DNA from: Caecitellus pseudoparvulus
Taxonomy: Eukaryota > Bigyra: Bicosoecida
Length of the DNA stretch: 64,000 bases
Direction: 5' to 3'
Assembly: GCA_965644315.1 (NCBI GenBank)
Contig: CBFFRQ010000038.1
Coordinates: forward strand, 293,178-357,177
The translations under genes and the position numbers were made by a program. Below, in pieces: positions 22,200 through 33,100 of this stretch. The notes beneath the pieces are model-generated. The model searched no databases. It saw only the letters and a program-made list of their open reading frames with translations, and was not told the origin of the DNA. The stretch's first letter is position 1. The number at the start of each line of letters is the position of its first letter.

Positions 22200-24433
22200 A
22201 TGGCGACCCCCAATGCACTGACAGCCACGGCAGCGCCAAGCAAGCCAGACACGCCGCCGAGCGACGAAAGGCCAGGGCAGGCCTGCCTCGTTCAGTTCCT
22301 CGTCGGGGAGGCACGAAAGATACAGGCGGTGACGACGACCAGCAAGGAGAATGTTGTCCTCTTGTGTGTGCTGAGTGCGGACTTCGCTGGGCAGCGCGCT
22401 GCCGCGGCGTCCATCGCACGCACTGTGTGTGGCAACGGCAGCGGAATTTGGAGCGGCATGTGAGTGTTGCAAGTGTCGCAGGCTTGCGCCAACGGCGCAG
22501 GCAGGCAAGGCAGCACCCTTGTCGCCCTCGTTTCATGTGAAGATTGAAGGGCATGGCTGTGTTTGAAGTCATTGACCTGTGCAACAAGCTGGTGGCTGCT
22601 GGGTGCCTGCTACGAAGTGCCTCGGGCCGTCTGCGCATCTCCACGTCAGGCGTGACTCGGCTGCGAAGCGCTGGCCTGGACACACTGGGTGCTGAGGGCC
22701 ACCACAGTGCCTCGGAACGGATGGAGCTCGCTCGCCGAGCGGCGTTGGACGCTGCAGTCGCCCGGGCGTGCGAGGGGCTGTGCCAGCAGCAGCTGGAGGT
22801 GGTGCAGGCAGTGGTGGAGCAAAGGCGCAGCATCTTCTTCACCGGTGCTGCCGGCACCGGCAAGTCGTTCACCCTGCGGCGCCTGGTGTCCATCCTGAAG
22901 GACCAGGGCCACAACGTCGCCGTCACGGCCTCGACAGGCGTCGCGGCCTGTGCTCTGGGCGGCAGCACAGTGCATTCCTGGGCAGGGCTGGGGCGCGGCG
23001 AGGGGGCTGTGGAAGCGGTGGTGGCGACGGCCGCCTCTCGCCGCTCCGTGCGCGAGCGCTGGCACAGCGCCTCTGTCCTGGTCATTGACGAGGTGTCCAT
23101 GCTCAGCGCAGACTTCATGGACCTGTTGGACGTTGTTGGGCAGCGGTGCCGCGGCTCGACACGCCCGTTTGGCGGGTTGCAGTTGGTGTTGGTGGGCGAC
23201 TTTTGCCAGCTCCCCCCCATCGGCAAAGGCGGCAGGTCGCCCCGCTTTGCGTTCCAGTCCAGGGCATGGAAGGCTGCCGTGCAGCGCAGCATCGTGCTGC
23301 GAACCGTCTTTCGGCAGGGTGAAGACCCGGCGTTTGTGCAGCTGCTGAGCAAGCTGCGGTTCGGACAGGTGGATGCAAGCGTCCTGGCTGGGCTGGAGCC
23401 GTGCCAGGCAGCAGGTGCCAGCGGCCCCAGCGTGCACCAAACGCACCTGTGCTCTGTGAATGCCGTGGTTGACGCGCGCAATGCCCGTGAGCTGGGGCGC
23501 TTGCCGGGGCGTGGAGTCACGTACACTGCGCAGGAGCTGCTGCCTGAAAACCCAGCTGCACAGCAGCGCGGCCAGGCCCTGCTGCGTCAATTGAAAGCTG
23601 GCACCATCGCAAAGCTGTCCCTTACTTTGAAAGTGGGTGCTGCTGTCATGCTGCTGCACAACTTGGATGTGCGGGCGGGCCTGACGAACGGCACGCGGGG
23701 CGAGGTGGTGGGGTTCGCATGGACTTCGGCACACTCTGCGAAGCAGCGTGCAGCGGCGAGCGAGACAGGCGTGGATGCGGCCCCCCTTCGGGCAGACGCA
23801 CCGCTGCCTGCGCCCCTCGTGCGATTCACTGTGCGGCTGAACGGGCGTGTGCGGCAGCTTGACCCCATGCCCGTGCAGCCTCACAAGTTTCTGCTCAGCG
23901 AGAGTCCCCAGAACTGGGCAGGCCTGCGACAGATCCCACTGGCACTGGCGTGGGCCATGACCATTCACAAATCGCAGGGCATGACGCTGCATGGCGTGCA
24001 TGTGGATGCGGGGGGCATTTTTGAGCAGGGTCAAGCGTACGTGGCGTTGTCTCGTTCCAGCAGTCTGGCAGGGCTGTCTCTGGCGGCGTTCAAGCTGGCC
24101 AGCGTCAAAGTGCACCCAACAGCACTTGCCTTCCACACCAGTCTCGGGGATGGCTTGCTGGTGGCTGAGGCAGCGCCCAAGACCAGCACACAGCGCCAGG
24201 GTGGAGCTGCCCAGCCAGTTCAGCGCAAGCGCAGCGCAGCGGCCTCCCCGCCGGGCCGTGCGAAGCCTTCGACGACAGGGAAGAGCGTTGGGGGCGCAAA
24301 GCGCGCGCGAGATCCTGGGAGTCTATGGGCGGCATCCCCTGCCAAGCGAGGCGCAGCCGCATCCCGCATGGCAGCTGCGCTTGCTGCCAGCAAAGCTAAA
24401 GCAAAAGCAGCAGCCAAGGCATCGGGGTGGTAG
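22200..24433 (+). CDS. PIF1: PIF1-family 5'-3' DNA helicase
   Basis: Two exons, 22200-22459 and 22543-24433, give 716 residues. PIF1 helicases unwind G-quadruplexes and act in replication, telomere and mitochondrial DNA upkeep. The SF1B motifs are all present: FFTGAAGTGKS (motif I, about 188), TASTGVAA, VLVIDEVSML (motif II, about 267), VLVGDFCQLPP (motif III), and near the C terminus TIHKSQGMTL (about 560) and YVALSRSSS. The C-terminal ~80 residues are basic and Ala/Lys-rich. The first exon was added because the helicase frame has no comfortable start: VFEVIDLCNKL, in the N-terminal region seen in PIF1 proteins, begins right at the ATG at 22553. The proposed GTGAGT...GAAG intron joins in phase 2. 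If that is wrong the protein starts at 22553. The ATG lies only 93 bp after the SMC6 stop. Confidence 0.88.
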
Positions 24434-24671
24434 GCGGAGGGGAGGGGGGGTCAGGGCACGCCCGCTCGTCCCTTCAGCATGGAAGTTCAATACATATATG
24501 TTGTCTGTTGCCAAGCAATTCCAGTGTCTCCTCCACATTGCGGCTTGAGCGGTGCCGGGCTGCCGATTCTGCAAGCGGAAATTGCGCGACTGTGCAGAGT
24601 GCCTCGTATTCGCGCAGCTGAGGGCTTGAAAGAGTAATCAAGGCGAACCTTAGTCTAGAACGCTAGTGAAC

Positions 24672-25594
24672 ATGTCAAACGTTGGGAGTGAGTGCGCAGG
24701 CGGATGACCAGGGGGTGCAGTGGACTGGAGAATCCTGCGGCATTCCAGCAAGCAACGCCACCACCCCGCCGTGCCGCAGGCAGCACGTCGTACCGCGCGG
24801 ACCCGAAGGAGACGACGGAATGGGACGATCTGCAGCGCAAGTATGGTAACTTGCCCAAGTTGGAGAAGGAAGTGGAGCCAGAGGAAGAGGAGGTGGACGA
24901 CTCTGTGGAGGCCCGCTTTGCTGGTGCTTCAGCGGCTGCAATGGCCGAGGCGGTGGAGGGTGACGACATGGAGGAGGACGAAGAAGCCACGCTGGCTGCC
25001 ATTCGTGCGAAGCGCATGGAGCAGCTCATGGCGTCAGCGAAGAAGAACAAGGTGCGTCTCACTGGCCCAGTGCCAGCACGCACCCTGCTGCGGACCTTGT
25101 TCAACCCCTCCCTTGCACAGTTCGGCGCGCTGTACCCGTTGACCCGTGACGAGTACACGAAGGAGGTGACAGAGGGCTCCAAGGAGTGCTGGGTGGTGGT
25201 GCTCTTGTACAACGACGCCGTGGACGCCAGCAGGGCGCTGCAGGAGGTGCTGGAGCGCCTGGCGCCGAAGCACAAGGCGGTGAAGTTTCTCCGCATCAAG
25301 GCCGACCAGTGCATCGAAGGCTTCCCTGACCGCAACGTGCCGACCCTACTGCTGTACCACGAAGGCGAGAACCAGCGCCAGCTCATGGGGCCGGGCGTGT
25401 ACGGCGGCAAGCGCAATGGGGCTGGCATTACAGAGGACACGGTGGAGTGGGTGCTTGCGGATGAGGGTGTCTTGAGCACGGATCTGACGGAGGACCCACG
25501 CCCTGAGCAGGGCTCCGGCAGCAAGGGTGCTGGTGGCGTGTTCTTTACTGGCGCCACTGGCATGGGTGGCATGGGGTACGACGAGGATGCGTGA
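24672..25594 (+). CDS. Phosducin-like protein, PDCL2/PDCL3 (PhLP2) type
   Basis: Three exons, 24672-24687, 24780-25051 and 25121-25594, give 253 residues, close to the 240 of PDCL3. The first exon is only 16 nt (MSNVG plus one base) and ends at a canonical GTGAGT. The family shape is clear: an N-terminal TEWDDLQRKYGNLP helix, an acidic helical stretch with RAKRMEQL, then a thioredoxin-like domain with FGALYPLTRDEY, SKECWVVVLLYN, AVKFLRIKADQCI and FPDRNVPTLLLY. PhLP2 proteins are co-chaperones of the CCT chaperonin that help fold actin and tubulin. The thioredoxin fold is not a redox enzyme here, since no CxxC is seen. The second intron is 69 nt, in frame and stop-free, so retention would only insert 23 residues. 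Confidence 0.92.
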
Positions 25595-25998
25595 GGCGGG
25601 TGGTGGGGCGCGGGAGCGCCGGGCCTGGCAACCGTTGAGGCATGCGGTGCTTCCGTTGCACGGCAAGGCACCTCCGCCACCCCTGAGGGCTGGGCACTGG
25701 GGCTGCCCTGCGAGGCAGCTGAATGCAAGGTAGACGAGGCTTGGCTCGTGCAGGAGGAGCAAAGCTATGGGTAGGGCGAACGCGTGCAGTCGACGTGCAA
25801 TGCAGGTGACAATCGTGACTTGAGGGCAAACAAAAATAACGCACCTGTGCACGTTCAGCCTCTTGACAGTGGTCTCCTGTCCATTCGTGTGGCTCGCAAG
25901 AGACCTCGGCGTGTGCGGGCGTTTCACTTGCCAGGCGCTCCGACTGCTCCTGCACGGGGCCATCACGGGAGGCTGCCTGCATCGAGTGAGGACTCACC
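25595..25998. other. Intergenic, no gene seen
   Basis: About 400 bp between the phosducin-like gene and the WDR60 gene, with only overlapping open frames lacking domains. It probably carries the 3' UTR of the first and the promoter of the second. Confidence 0.5.
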
Positions 25999-28900
25999 AT
26001 GAGCCATCAAGGTGGGAATGTAGTTGTCAGGCCAGCTTCCAGTGCTGGCCGCAAGCCTGGGTGAGGGCACGGCAGCTGGGCGGCGACGCCAACGGTAGCG
26101 TTTCTGCACCACGCCGCCCCACTCCCAACTCGCGCACAGGAAGCTGTTTGAAGAGTCCGCACAGCCAGCAGCGGGAGATGATGATGGTGGCTATTCAGAC
26201 GAGTCCTTTGACGCATACTCGGACGAGGAGTTCGAAGAGGCAGCTCCTGCGCCTGCCCCCGTCCCAGCCATAACCAGGCGCCCAGTGGTGGCTGGCTCAG
26301 CCGAGTACGCTCCTCCTGCCGAGTGGTCAGCACCGCCCAGTGCGACGGCATCTGCACAGCCCACTCCATCTACATCCCCAGTGCCCAGTGCACCCGCCAG
26401 TGCCCGCCGGCACGCCTCGACGTTTCGAGTCACTCCAGGGGATGCAGCGGGCGCCACCTCGTCCGCTGGCTTCGCTGGGTTGGTGGGGCCTGCGCTGAAG
26501 CGTGCTGCAACGGTGCGCGCTCGCACCAAGTGCACACAGGCGTCCTTCAACGCGGAGTTTTCAGCCGCCCCGCTATCAGCCTATGACCTGTACTGCCGCA
26601 CCCTGCGCTCAGGCGGAGCGCGGCAGACTGGCGCCCAAACACGGCACGACGACGGCGAGGCAGGTGTGCAGACCGACGCCATTCAGTGGTCGAACAAGGG
26701 GGCCCAGGCCCCTGATGACCTGGGCCTGCCCAGCTCCATCCGCTGGCACCAGGCATACGTGGCTGGCAAGTTTAACCCGTACCTGAACGCGAAGGGTGGC
26801 GTGCGCCTGCTCACGCTGCTTCGTCGAGTGTCGCTCACTGTGGAGTTGCTGTTGGAAGAGAACGCACAGGAGGCGGATGCGGGGGAGTTCGGGGGGGGCT
26901 ATGGGCAGGGGGGGCGGCAGGGAGCGCCCACGTCCCCGTATTACGCGTACTCCGCCACCGCCAGGAACCAAGGCACAGCTCCTGAAGTGCCCCTTGTGGC
27001 GCTGCCCCAAGCTGACGCTGTGAATGCCGCGTTCGCCAGCGCAGCTCTGGGCACGGCCCTGGCCGGCGCAGACGCGCCTGTGCGCAGTGGGTACGTGTTG
27101 GGGGGCAGCGGCCTGCCGCAGTTGCTGGGTGGGCGCCCTGCCGTGGGAGTGGCGGTCGCACCGGTGACGTCGCTCGTGGCAGTTGCGTACGGCCCTTCCC
27201 GACACAGTGCCAGTGCGCTGATGGAGGGGCCTGGGCAGGGGGGCAAGGTGGCGGGTGGGGGGGGTCGACCCCCCCCAGCTGCAGCGCCCCTCTCCCAGGA
27301 CGGCTTGCTGCAGGCGTCAGTGGTGGTGGTGTGGAGTCCTGATGCACTGGCTGCGGCAGTGGTTGAGGATGAGTCGGAGGAGGCGCTGCGCATGCCACAG
27401 GTGGTGTTGCTGGCGCCCGGCCCTGTCACCCGCATCGCGTGGGCCGATGCACGGGGGCGCGTGTTGCTGGGCGGGGGGGGCAGCGGCGCAGTGTGGGTGT
27501 GGGACACACACGAAGGCGCAGGGCAGCACCAGCACCTGGTGCAGGGCGCTATGCGCCCTCCCATCGGCGCCTCATCCTCGTCCGCCAGCCCTGGCCCACG
27601 GCACAGGCGCCCACCCCCCGGTATGAAGAAGCCGAAGGCCCCCCGCCCACCCCCCCTGTGTGCATTCGGCATCCCCAGTGGCCTGCGTTATCCCACGTAC
27701 ACGACGGAAGCGCTGGGCGTCACGAGCACGGCCGTGGGGGGCGGGGCAGGCGACCTCAGCGTGACGGGGGCTGGCCATCACTTCGGCGACATCGTGAGTC
27801 TGGGGCTGGTGGGGTCCGCTCCCCAGCGCACCAAGGCCACGCTATGGAGCAGTGGTGCAGAGCACGCCACTGTGTCGCATGCCCCTGACGGGGAGGTGGA
27901 GCTGTCCGACAGCAGTGCCGCGGCACTCGCTCCCCTCCTGCAAGCAGCCGGAGTGCAGGTGTCCGCGTCTGCCCAGGGCGCGTGGACGGGCTTGGGCACC
28001 CCTGGCGTGCAGGAGGCTGGTCCTGGCCCAGCGGGAGGGGGCGACTGGGATGCCGCCGGTGCCTGGCAAGTGGCATCCTTGGACTCGCGCGGCGTGGCCA
28101 ATGTCTGGAGCGGCGTGCAGGCGCCGGTGTCGGCGCAGGTGGGTGCCCACGGGGATGTCCTCGCCTCTGATGGCGCGGGTGCTCGAGCAGCCACTGGCAT
28201 GCGCGCTGACCAACTGGTCAGTGGTGGCTGGTCCCCGCTGAACGACACGGACATTGGCGTGGCGCCGGGTGGGCGGCTGAAGCTGGCCCGGTCCTCCACA
28301 GTGGCCTGTGTAGGCGGGCTCGCAGGCCTGGCCACTGCGCACAGCACGGTAAAGGGCGTGCGGCAGCCGGGCCGCATGGCTGGGGCTGTCGGAACACGCC
28401 TGCCAGCTGCCGCCGATGACACCACCACCATTGCCCTTGCGCCGGCCGTGCCCGCCGCCGACAGCGCAGACTCCGCTGGCGGCGTGGCCCTCGGCGCATC
28501 ACTCGCTGCTGCCTCTGCCAGTGTTGGGGCGGCGGCACTGGACGACGCGCTGTGCCCGCTGCCGCTGGAAGGGGAGAGGGCCAGTGTGCTGGCTGTGGCG
28601 CCGGGGGCGGGGTCCACGTGGGCTGTCGGGCGGCAAGACGGCGCCATCGGGCACGTGACAAGGTGGGGCACGCCTGTCTCGCCGCGGGCCTGGCCTGCAC
28701 CCGCATTCTGCGAGGGCGCTCCCGTCACGGCGCTGCTGTTCAGCCCCTGGGATGCGCGCTACCTGCTGGCAGGCTACGCCAACGGCTGCTTGGCCTTATT
28801 CAGCACCGCTTTCTCAACGCCTGTGGCGGTGTGGCATGCCCCGACGCAGCCTTTGCAAGCCAGCACCGCGGCCACCCTCTCCTCCCTCGGTGACGCCCTG

Positions 28901-29341
28901 AGCCAGCCACCACTGCGGGAGGGTGGATCTGCTCCGATCCAGGCTGGCCTGTCGCCCCAGCTGGCAACCGCGACACGGTGGGCATGGGGGGCCGGTACTC
29001 TGAGCGCAGGCAGCCCTGCTGCCGTCGTGGATGTGGCGTGGAGCCCCACACGGCCGTGCGTGTTCTGGGTGCTGGACGCCTCGCCTGCACTGCACGTTTG
29101 GGATGTCAGTCGCGACACAAGGCAGCCGTGCACGACCGTGCGTCTGCCTGCGCCACGGGGCAGCGTCGTGACAGGCATGGCGCTGGGGGGTTCCGACGCC
29201 GTGCACGTGACGCGGCCTGTCATCGCCGTGTCGTTCTCGTGTGGGGAGGTGTGGTGCGCGCGGGTAGGACCGTATTTCGCCGTGCCCTTCGAGAAGGAGG
29301 GTGCCCTGTGGACCAGCGCTGTGGAGAGCGGCCTCATGTAG
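25999..29341 (+). CDS. DYNC2I1: Dynein-2 intermediate chain 1 (WDR60), retrograde IFT
   Basis: Two exons, 25999-26060 and 26140-29341, give 1,087 residues, near human WDR60 (1,066). WDR60 is an intermediate chain of the dynein-2 motor that carries intraflagellar transport trains back from the ciliary tip. The N terminus holds an acidic YSDESFDAYSDEEFEE stretch like the YEDDFE patch of WDR60, then AYDLYCRTL with a VQTDAIQW segment, both typical of the family. The C-terminal half folds as WD40 blades: VASLDSRGVANVWSG, an APGGRLKL segment, ALLFSPWDARYLLAGYANG and VAWSPTRPCVFWVLD are the best-kept. Long Gly/Pro/Ala-rich insertions separate the blades. The start ATG has a CACC context. It is supported by the kinesin-9 and TTL genes nearby as part of a ciliated cell. 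Confidence 0.9.
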
Positions 29342-30172
29342 TCTGTGCGTGCTTGATCAGACTAGGCAAGCTCCCAGAGTCCAATGCAAAGTTTACCAGG
29401 GTGAGAGTGTGTCGTGCGAGTTGGCGTGTCGCGCCCGCAAGTCGCTCTGGCTCGCCAGCCAGCCCACTCCCCCCGCAAAGCAGCTTAAGTGGTAGCAACG
29501 TCCCGGAAAAACGGATACAGACAGCATTCTGGTGTACTGTTTGACCCAATCGGGGAGCGGGGGTAGAGAGGGAGTCCGCTCTTGCGACGCGTTTGATGCT
29601 CTCCACTTGCGTCGGTGCCCGCAGGATGCAACGGATCCGGTAGAGGGTAATTTTCATTTTCTGTACAACAAATTATGAAGAATTGTTTGGGGAGGAGCAC
29701 ACGCATGCGCTCTCCTACATTTCAGCGCAGGCACTCTCTCGCAGTCTCTCGCCTGCGACGTGGAGTGCTGCGGATTTCGACCAGCCTTTCCCAACTCTGT
29801 GTCTCGGCACGCGAGCGTGCGTCTGGATTGAGCGTGGACGCTTTCAGCAAATTGGTTGGTTTTTGTGTGGGTTACGGCCCAGTGATCTGAGCCCTGCTTT
29901 TCCTGTGTGTGTGGCGCCTGTCTTTGCGCCTCCCTGCCTGCGGGCCGAATGGCGTGGCCCAACGCGCCTTGCTCAGCTGCTCGGCACTCAGCTGTCTCCT
30001 GGTGTGCTTGCACAGTGAATTCGAAGAAAACCACTGCAGTTTGCTCAAACCTGTCGGCACACGTTCATCGGCCGCCCATAAAGTCACGACTAGGGGCTGG
30101 ACATCTCCGCGGCGTTTCACGGCAGTCTGCGCACCCTCACAGCAGCCCACTGCTCGCCTCCGACATCACTGC
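29342..30172. other. Intergenic, 830 bp, upstream of the giant FG-GAP gene
   Basis: AT content rises here compared with the flanking genes. The frame of the giant gene is open back beyond 29909 but has no ATG, so I treat this as 5' flank. A short upstream exon cannot be excluded, because the hydrophobic signal sequence sits about 45 residues from the first ATG. Confidence 0.5.
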
Positions 30173-33100
30173 ATGCTCAGAATGGCCTTTACTCAGGCAT
30201 GTCACCAGAGAAGACGGTGCTTTGCGTTTTGGCCCAACAGCGTGCGCCAGAAGCGTGTATCGAGGCCAGCTGCAACCTCGCGGCCAGGTACAACGCGACA
30301 CGGGCTTACGCTGTACACGCTCACCACTGTGGTGGTGGCTCTCGCTGCACTGGAGTGTGGGGCGACGACCCCATATCCCGATTGGATGCAGAGTGATGGG
30401 CCTTACTTCTCCTCGTTTGCAAACGCTGCCCATGGGCACGGCAGCAGCCTGCTTGTGTTGCCGGACATGGACGGCAACGGCCGCGTGGACATGGCGTTCG
30501 GCTCCCCGCTGAAGGGAGATGATGGAAGCTTCTCCGTTGTTTTTGCCTATACTGGGTCCCTTCCTGCATATGTGCAGGCACAGCGGAGTGAGTTCATCGC
30601 CCCAGGGCTCGCGCCTGGCCACACGGGCCGGTTTGGATCAGCTCTCGAGTACCTCGGGGACGTGCACCAAGACGGCATGTACGGCCTTGCTGTTTCCGCA
30701 CCACTCCTTAGCGATGGCACGGTCTTCATGCTCAAATTTGATGCGGTTGCCAAGTCCATCCTCCTCGTCGCAACTCTGGCAGGGTCTGATGCGTCTGGCG
30801 GGCTTGAAGTGGCGCGGTTCGGCAGCGCCATCTGCTCGCTTGGCGACTTGAACGCAGACGGCGTGGTGGACCTCGCCTTTGGTGCCGTAGCTACAGGTGG
30901 CTTTAAGGGGGGTATTATCACGGGCACGATGAACTCCACGCTGGACGGTTTTTCATCCAGCTCGGAGACGTTCGCTTCCGAAGAGCCGGCGCTGGACGGG
31001 GTCATGTTGGCAGATGGAGGGTGGTTTGGAGCGTCATGTGCTGCAGCAGGAACGCACATTCCAGGATCGGGCTCATCCAGCACTTGGACCACTGGCTCGG
31101 AGGGGTCCCTCGGCATTTGGCTTGCTGTCGGGCAGCCGGCAGTGTCACAGGGCAAGGTTTGGATGATCGCGCTGGATGAGACTGCCTCCCGGGACTTCAG
31201 CAAGCCCATCCGAGTGCTAGAGCTGGCAGGCGCGCCGGCCTCCGGGGTTGGCTCGTCCATTCTCTGCATTGGGGATGTTGTCGGTTTAGACGGTATCCCA
31301 GAGCTTCTGGTGGGCCGGCCTGACCTTGGGTCATATGGCGCTGTGCTGGTGGCTCACGTGAACCAAACGCGACACTTACAAGCAGCCCCGGCATTCAATG
31401 CCGGTGGGTATCAAATGGGGGGGTATGGGGACCATGCCAGCTCGGGTGACGGGTTCGGCTCAGCCATCGCTGCCGTGCAGGACACGTCCGTCGATGTCAA
31501 GCTCAGCATATTGGTGGGCGCACCCAGTGATAATTTGAATGCCGGATTCCACCATGTGATTACTAAGTTCTCCATCGCGTCCCTGGACACCTGTCGACCG
31601 CCCATCGCCGAAGTCTTTTCCTTGGTGAACTCCACTGTCGCCGCTTCCGACTCAACATCCTTTCAAGCATCGTCCGTGTCAGATATGCAAGTCGGCGCAT
31701 CAATCGCCACGGCTGCAGACTTTGACAAGAATGGAGCTGAGGAGTTGTTGCTGGGAAGTCAAAACGAAGCGGGAGCCGGTGAAGTGTGGTTGCTGTTCAT
31801 GGGGGATGCAACATCTGTCTCATCTGTCGTTCGTCTCAGCCATGGAACACAAGGAAGCAGCAACTTCCCCGCCATTCCCAGTGTTTCTGAGAAAGGCCTC
31901 GCAGTTGAATATGTTGGACACGTCCCGGGGGCCCAAAGCAGCCACGCCATGGCTGTTGGCTTCCCGGAGCGTGATGCCGCCGGAAAGACCGCGCTCGGGA
32001 CCGTGTACTTGGTCTCATTGAACCCTGCCGGAGGTGCTATCGGTTTTGACGAGTGGATGCCGGGCACCGGAAGCTTTGGGCATGTGCCTGTTTCAACGGA
32101 GAACACTTTCTTCGGAGCTTCTTTGGCCCGCCTTCCAGACCTGAACCCCGGCACAGGGCTTGGAGGCGGCGTTCCTGAGCTTGCCATAGGAGCTCCAGGA
32201 CACGACACAGGGTCAGGCATGGTTGTACTGGCTTTCATTGAAAGCGCAACTGCTGGGGCGCATTCGACAGCGTTGCTGTATCAAGGATCACCACATGTTC
32301 TGGATGGGTCGTATTCGCTAGAGGGTGCCTTTGGTTCCTCCATTGCATACCTTGGATTGCCGGAGACGCCTTCGGTCAGCGCTCCGACTTTCATCCTTGC
32401 GGTTGGTGCACCTGAAGGTAGTGAAGGGTCGGGCGCAGTGTACATCCTGGAGGTAACGGTGATTGGCCTCTTAGTCGGTTCCAGTCAAGTGACAGGTTCA
32501 TTGCAAGGCATGCCGCAGGACTGGGCCGGCCCACACTCGTTGGGGTCTGCAGTGGCGCACGCAGGGGACTTGAACGAAGATGGCATCCCCGACCTGTGGA
32601 TTGGTGATCGCGAGGCAGGTTCTATCTACCTCTTGGCCTGGGATGGGTATGAGAACGTGCTCTCCTTGGAGGCGTTTAACCACACGTATCCCCTGCTCAA
32701 CATTGGGAACCTGCCATGGGACGGCGGCTTTGGGTCAAGCCTGGCAGTCTTCCCGGGCCTGCACCCGGGACACACCTTGCTCCTCGCCGGCCTCCCGCAT
32801 GCAGATGTTGGCGGAAGCTCCGATGCCGGCGATGTGCTTTTTGTGAACTTGGAGGTCAGCGCATACTCAAACCATTCCCAGCTCCAGACGAGCGACTTTT
32901 TGACCGCGACTCGCATTGCTGCGGGCACCAGAGGATACAACGCAAGTGCTGTAAGCTTCGGTACCTTTGGCTCGTCGATGCACGGAATCGGCGACATCAA
33001 CGGCGATGGGGTTCTTGACATTGCAGTCGGCACGCCAGGAGACACCTCCTACAGCGGGTCTGCCGTGGGAAGCGTCGCCTTGCTGTGTTTGGGGCCCGAT

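Noticed and set aside
22501-22542. Earlier acceptors for PIF1 exon 2
   Set aside because: All AGs between 22500 and 22513 lead to in-frame stops; only the GAAG at 22542 joins in frame.
24491-24500. ATATAT stretch as a TATA box for the phosducin-like gene
   Set aside because: About 180 bp from the ATG with no other support; AT-rich 3' flank of PIF1 is an equal explanation.
27778-28728. Minus-strand 316-codon frame inside the WDR60 gene
   Set aside because: It is antisense to well-supported WD40 coding sequence, and its composition mirrors the codon bias of the true gene.
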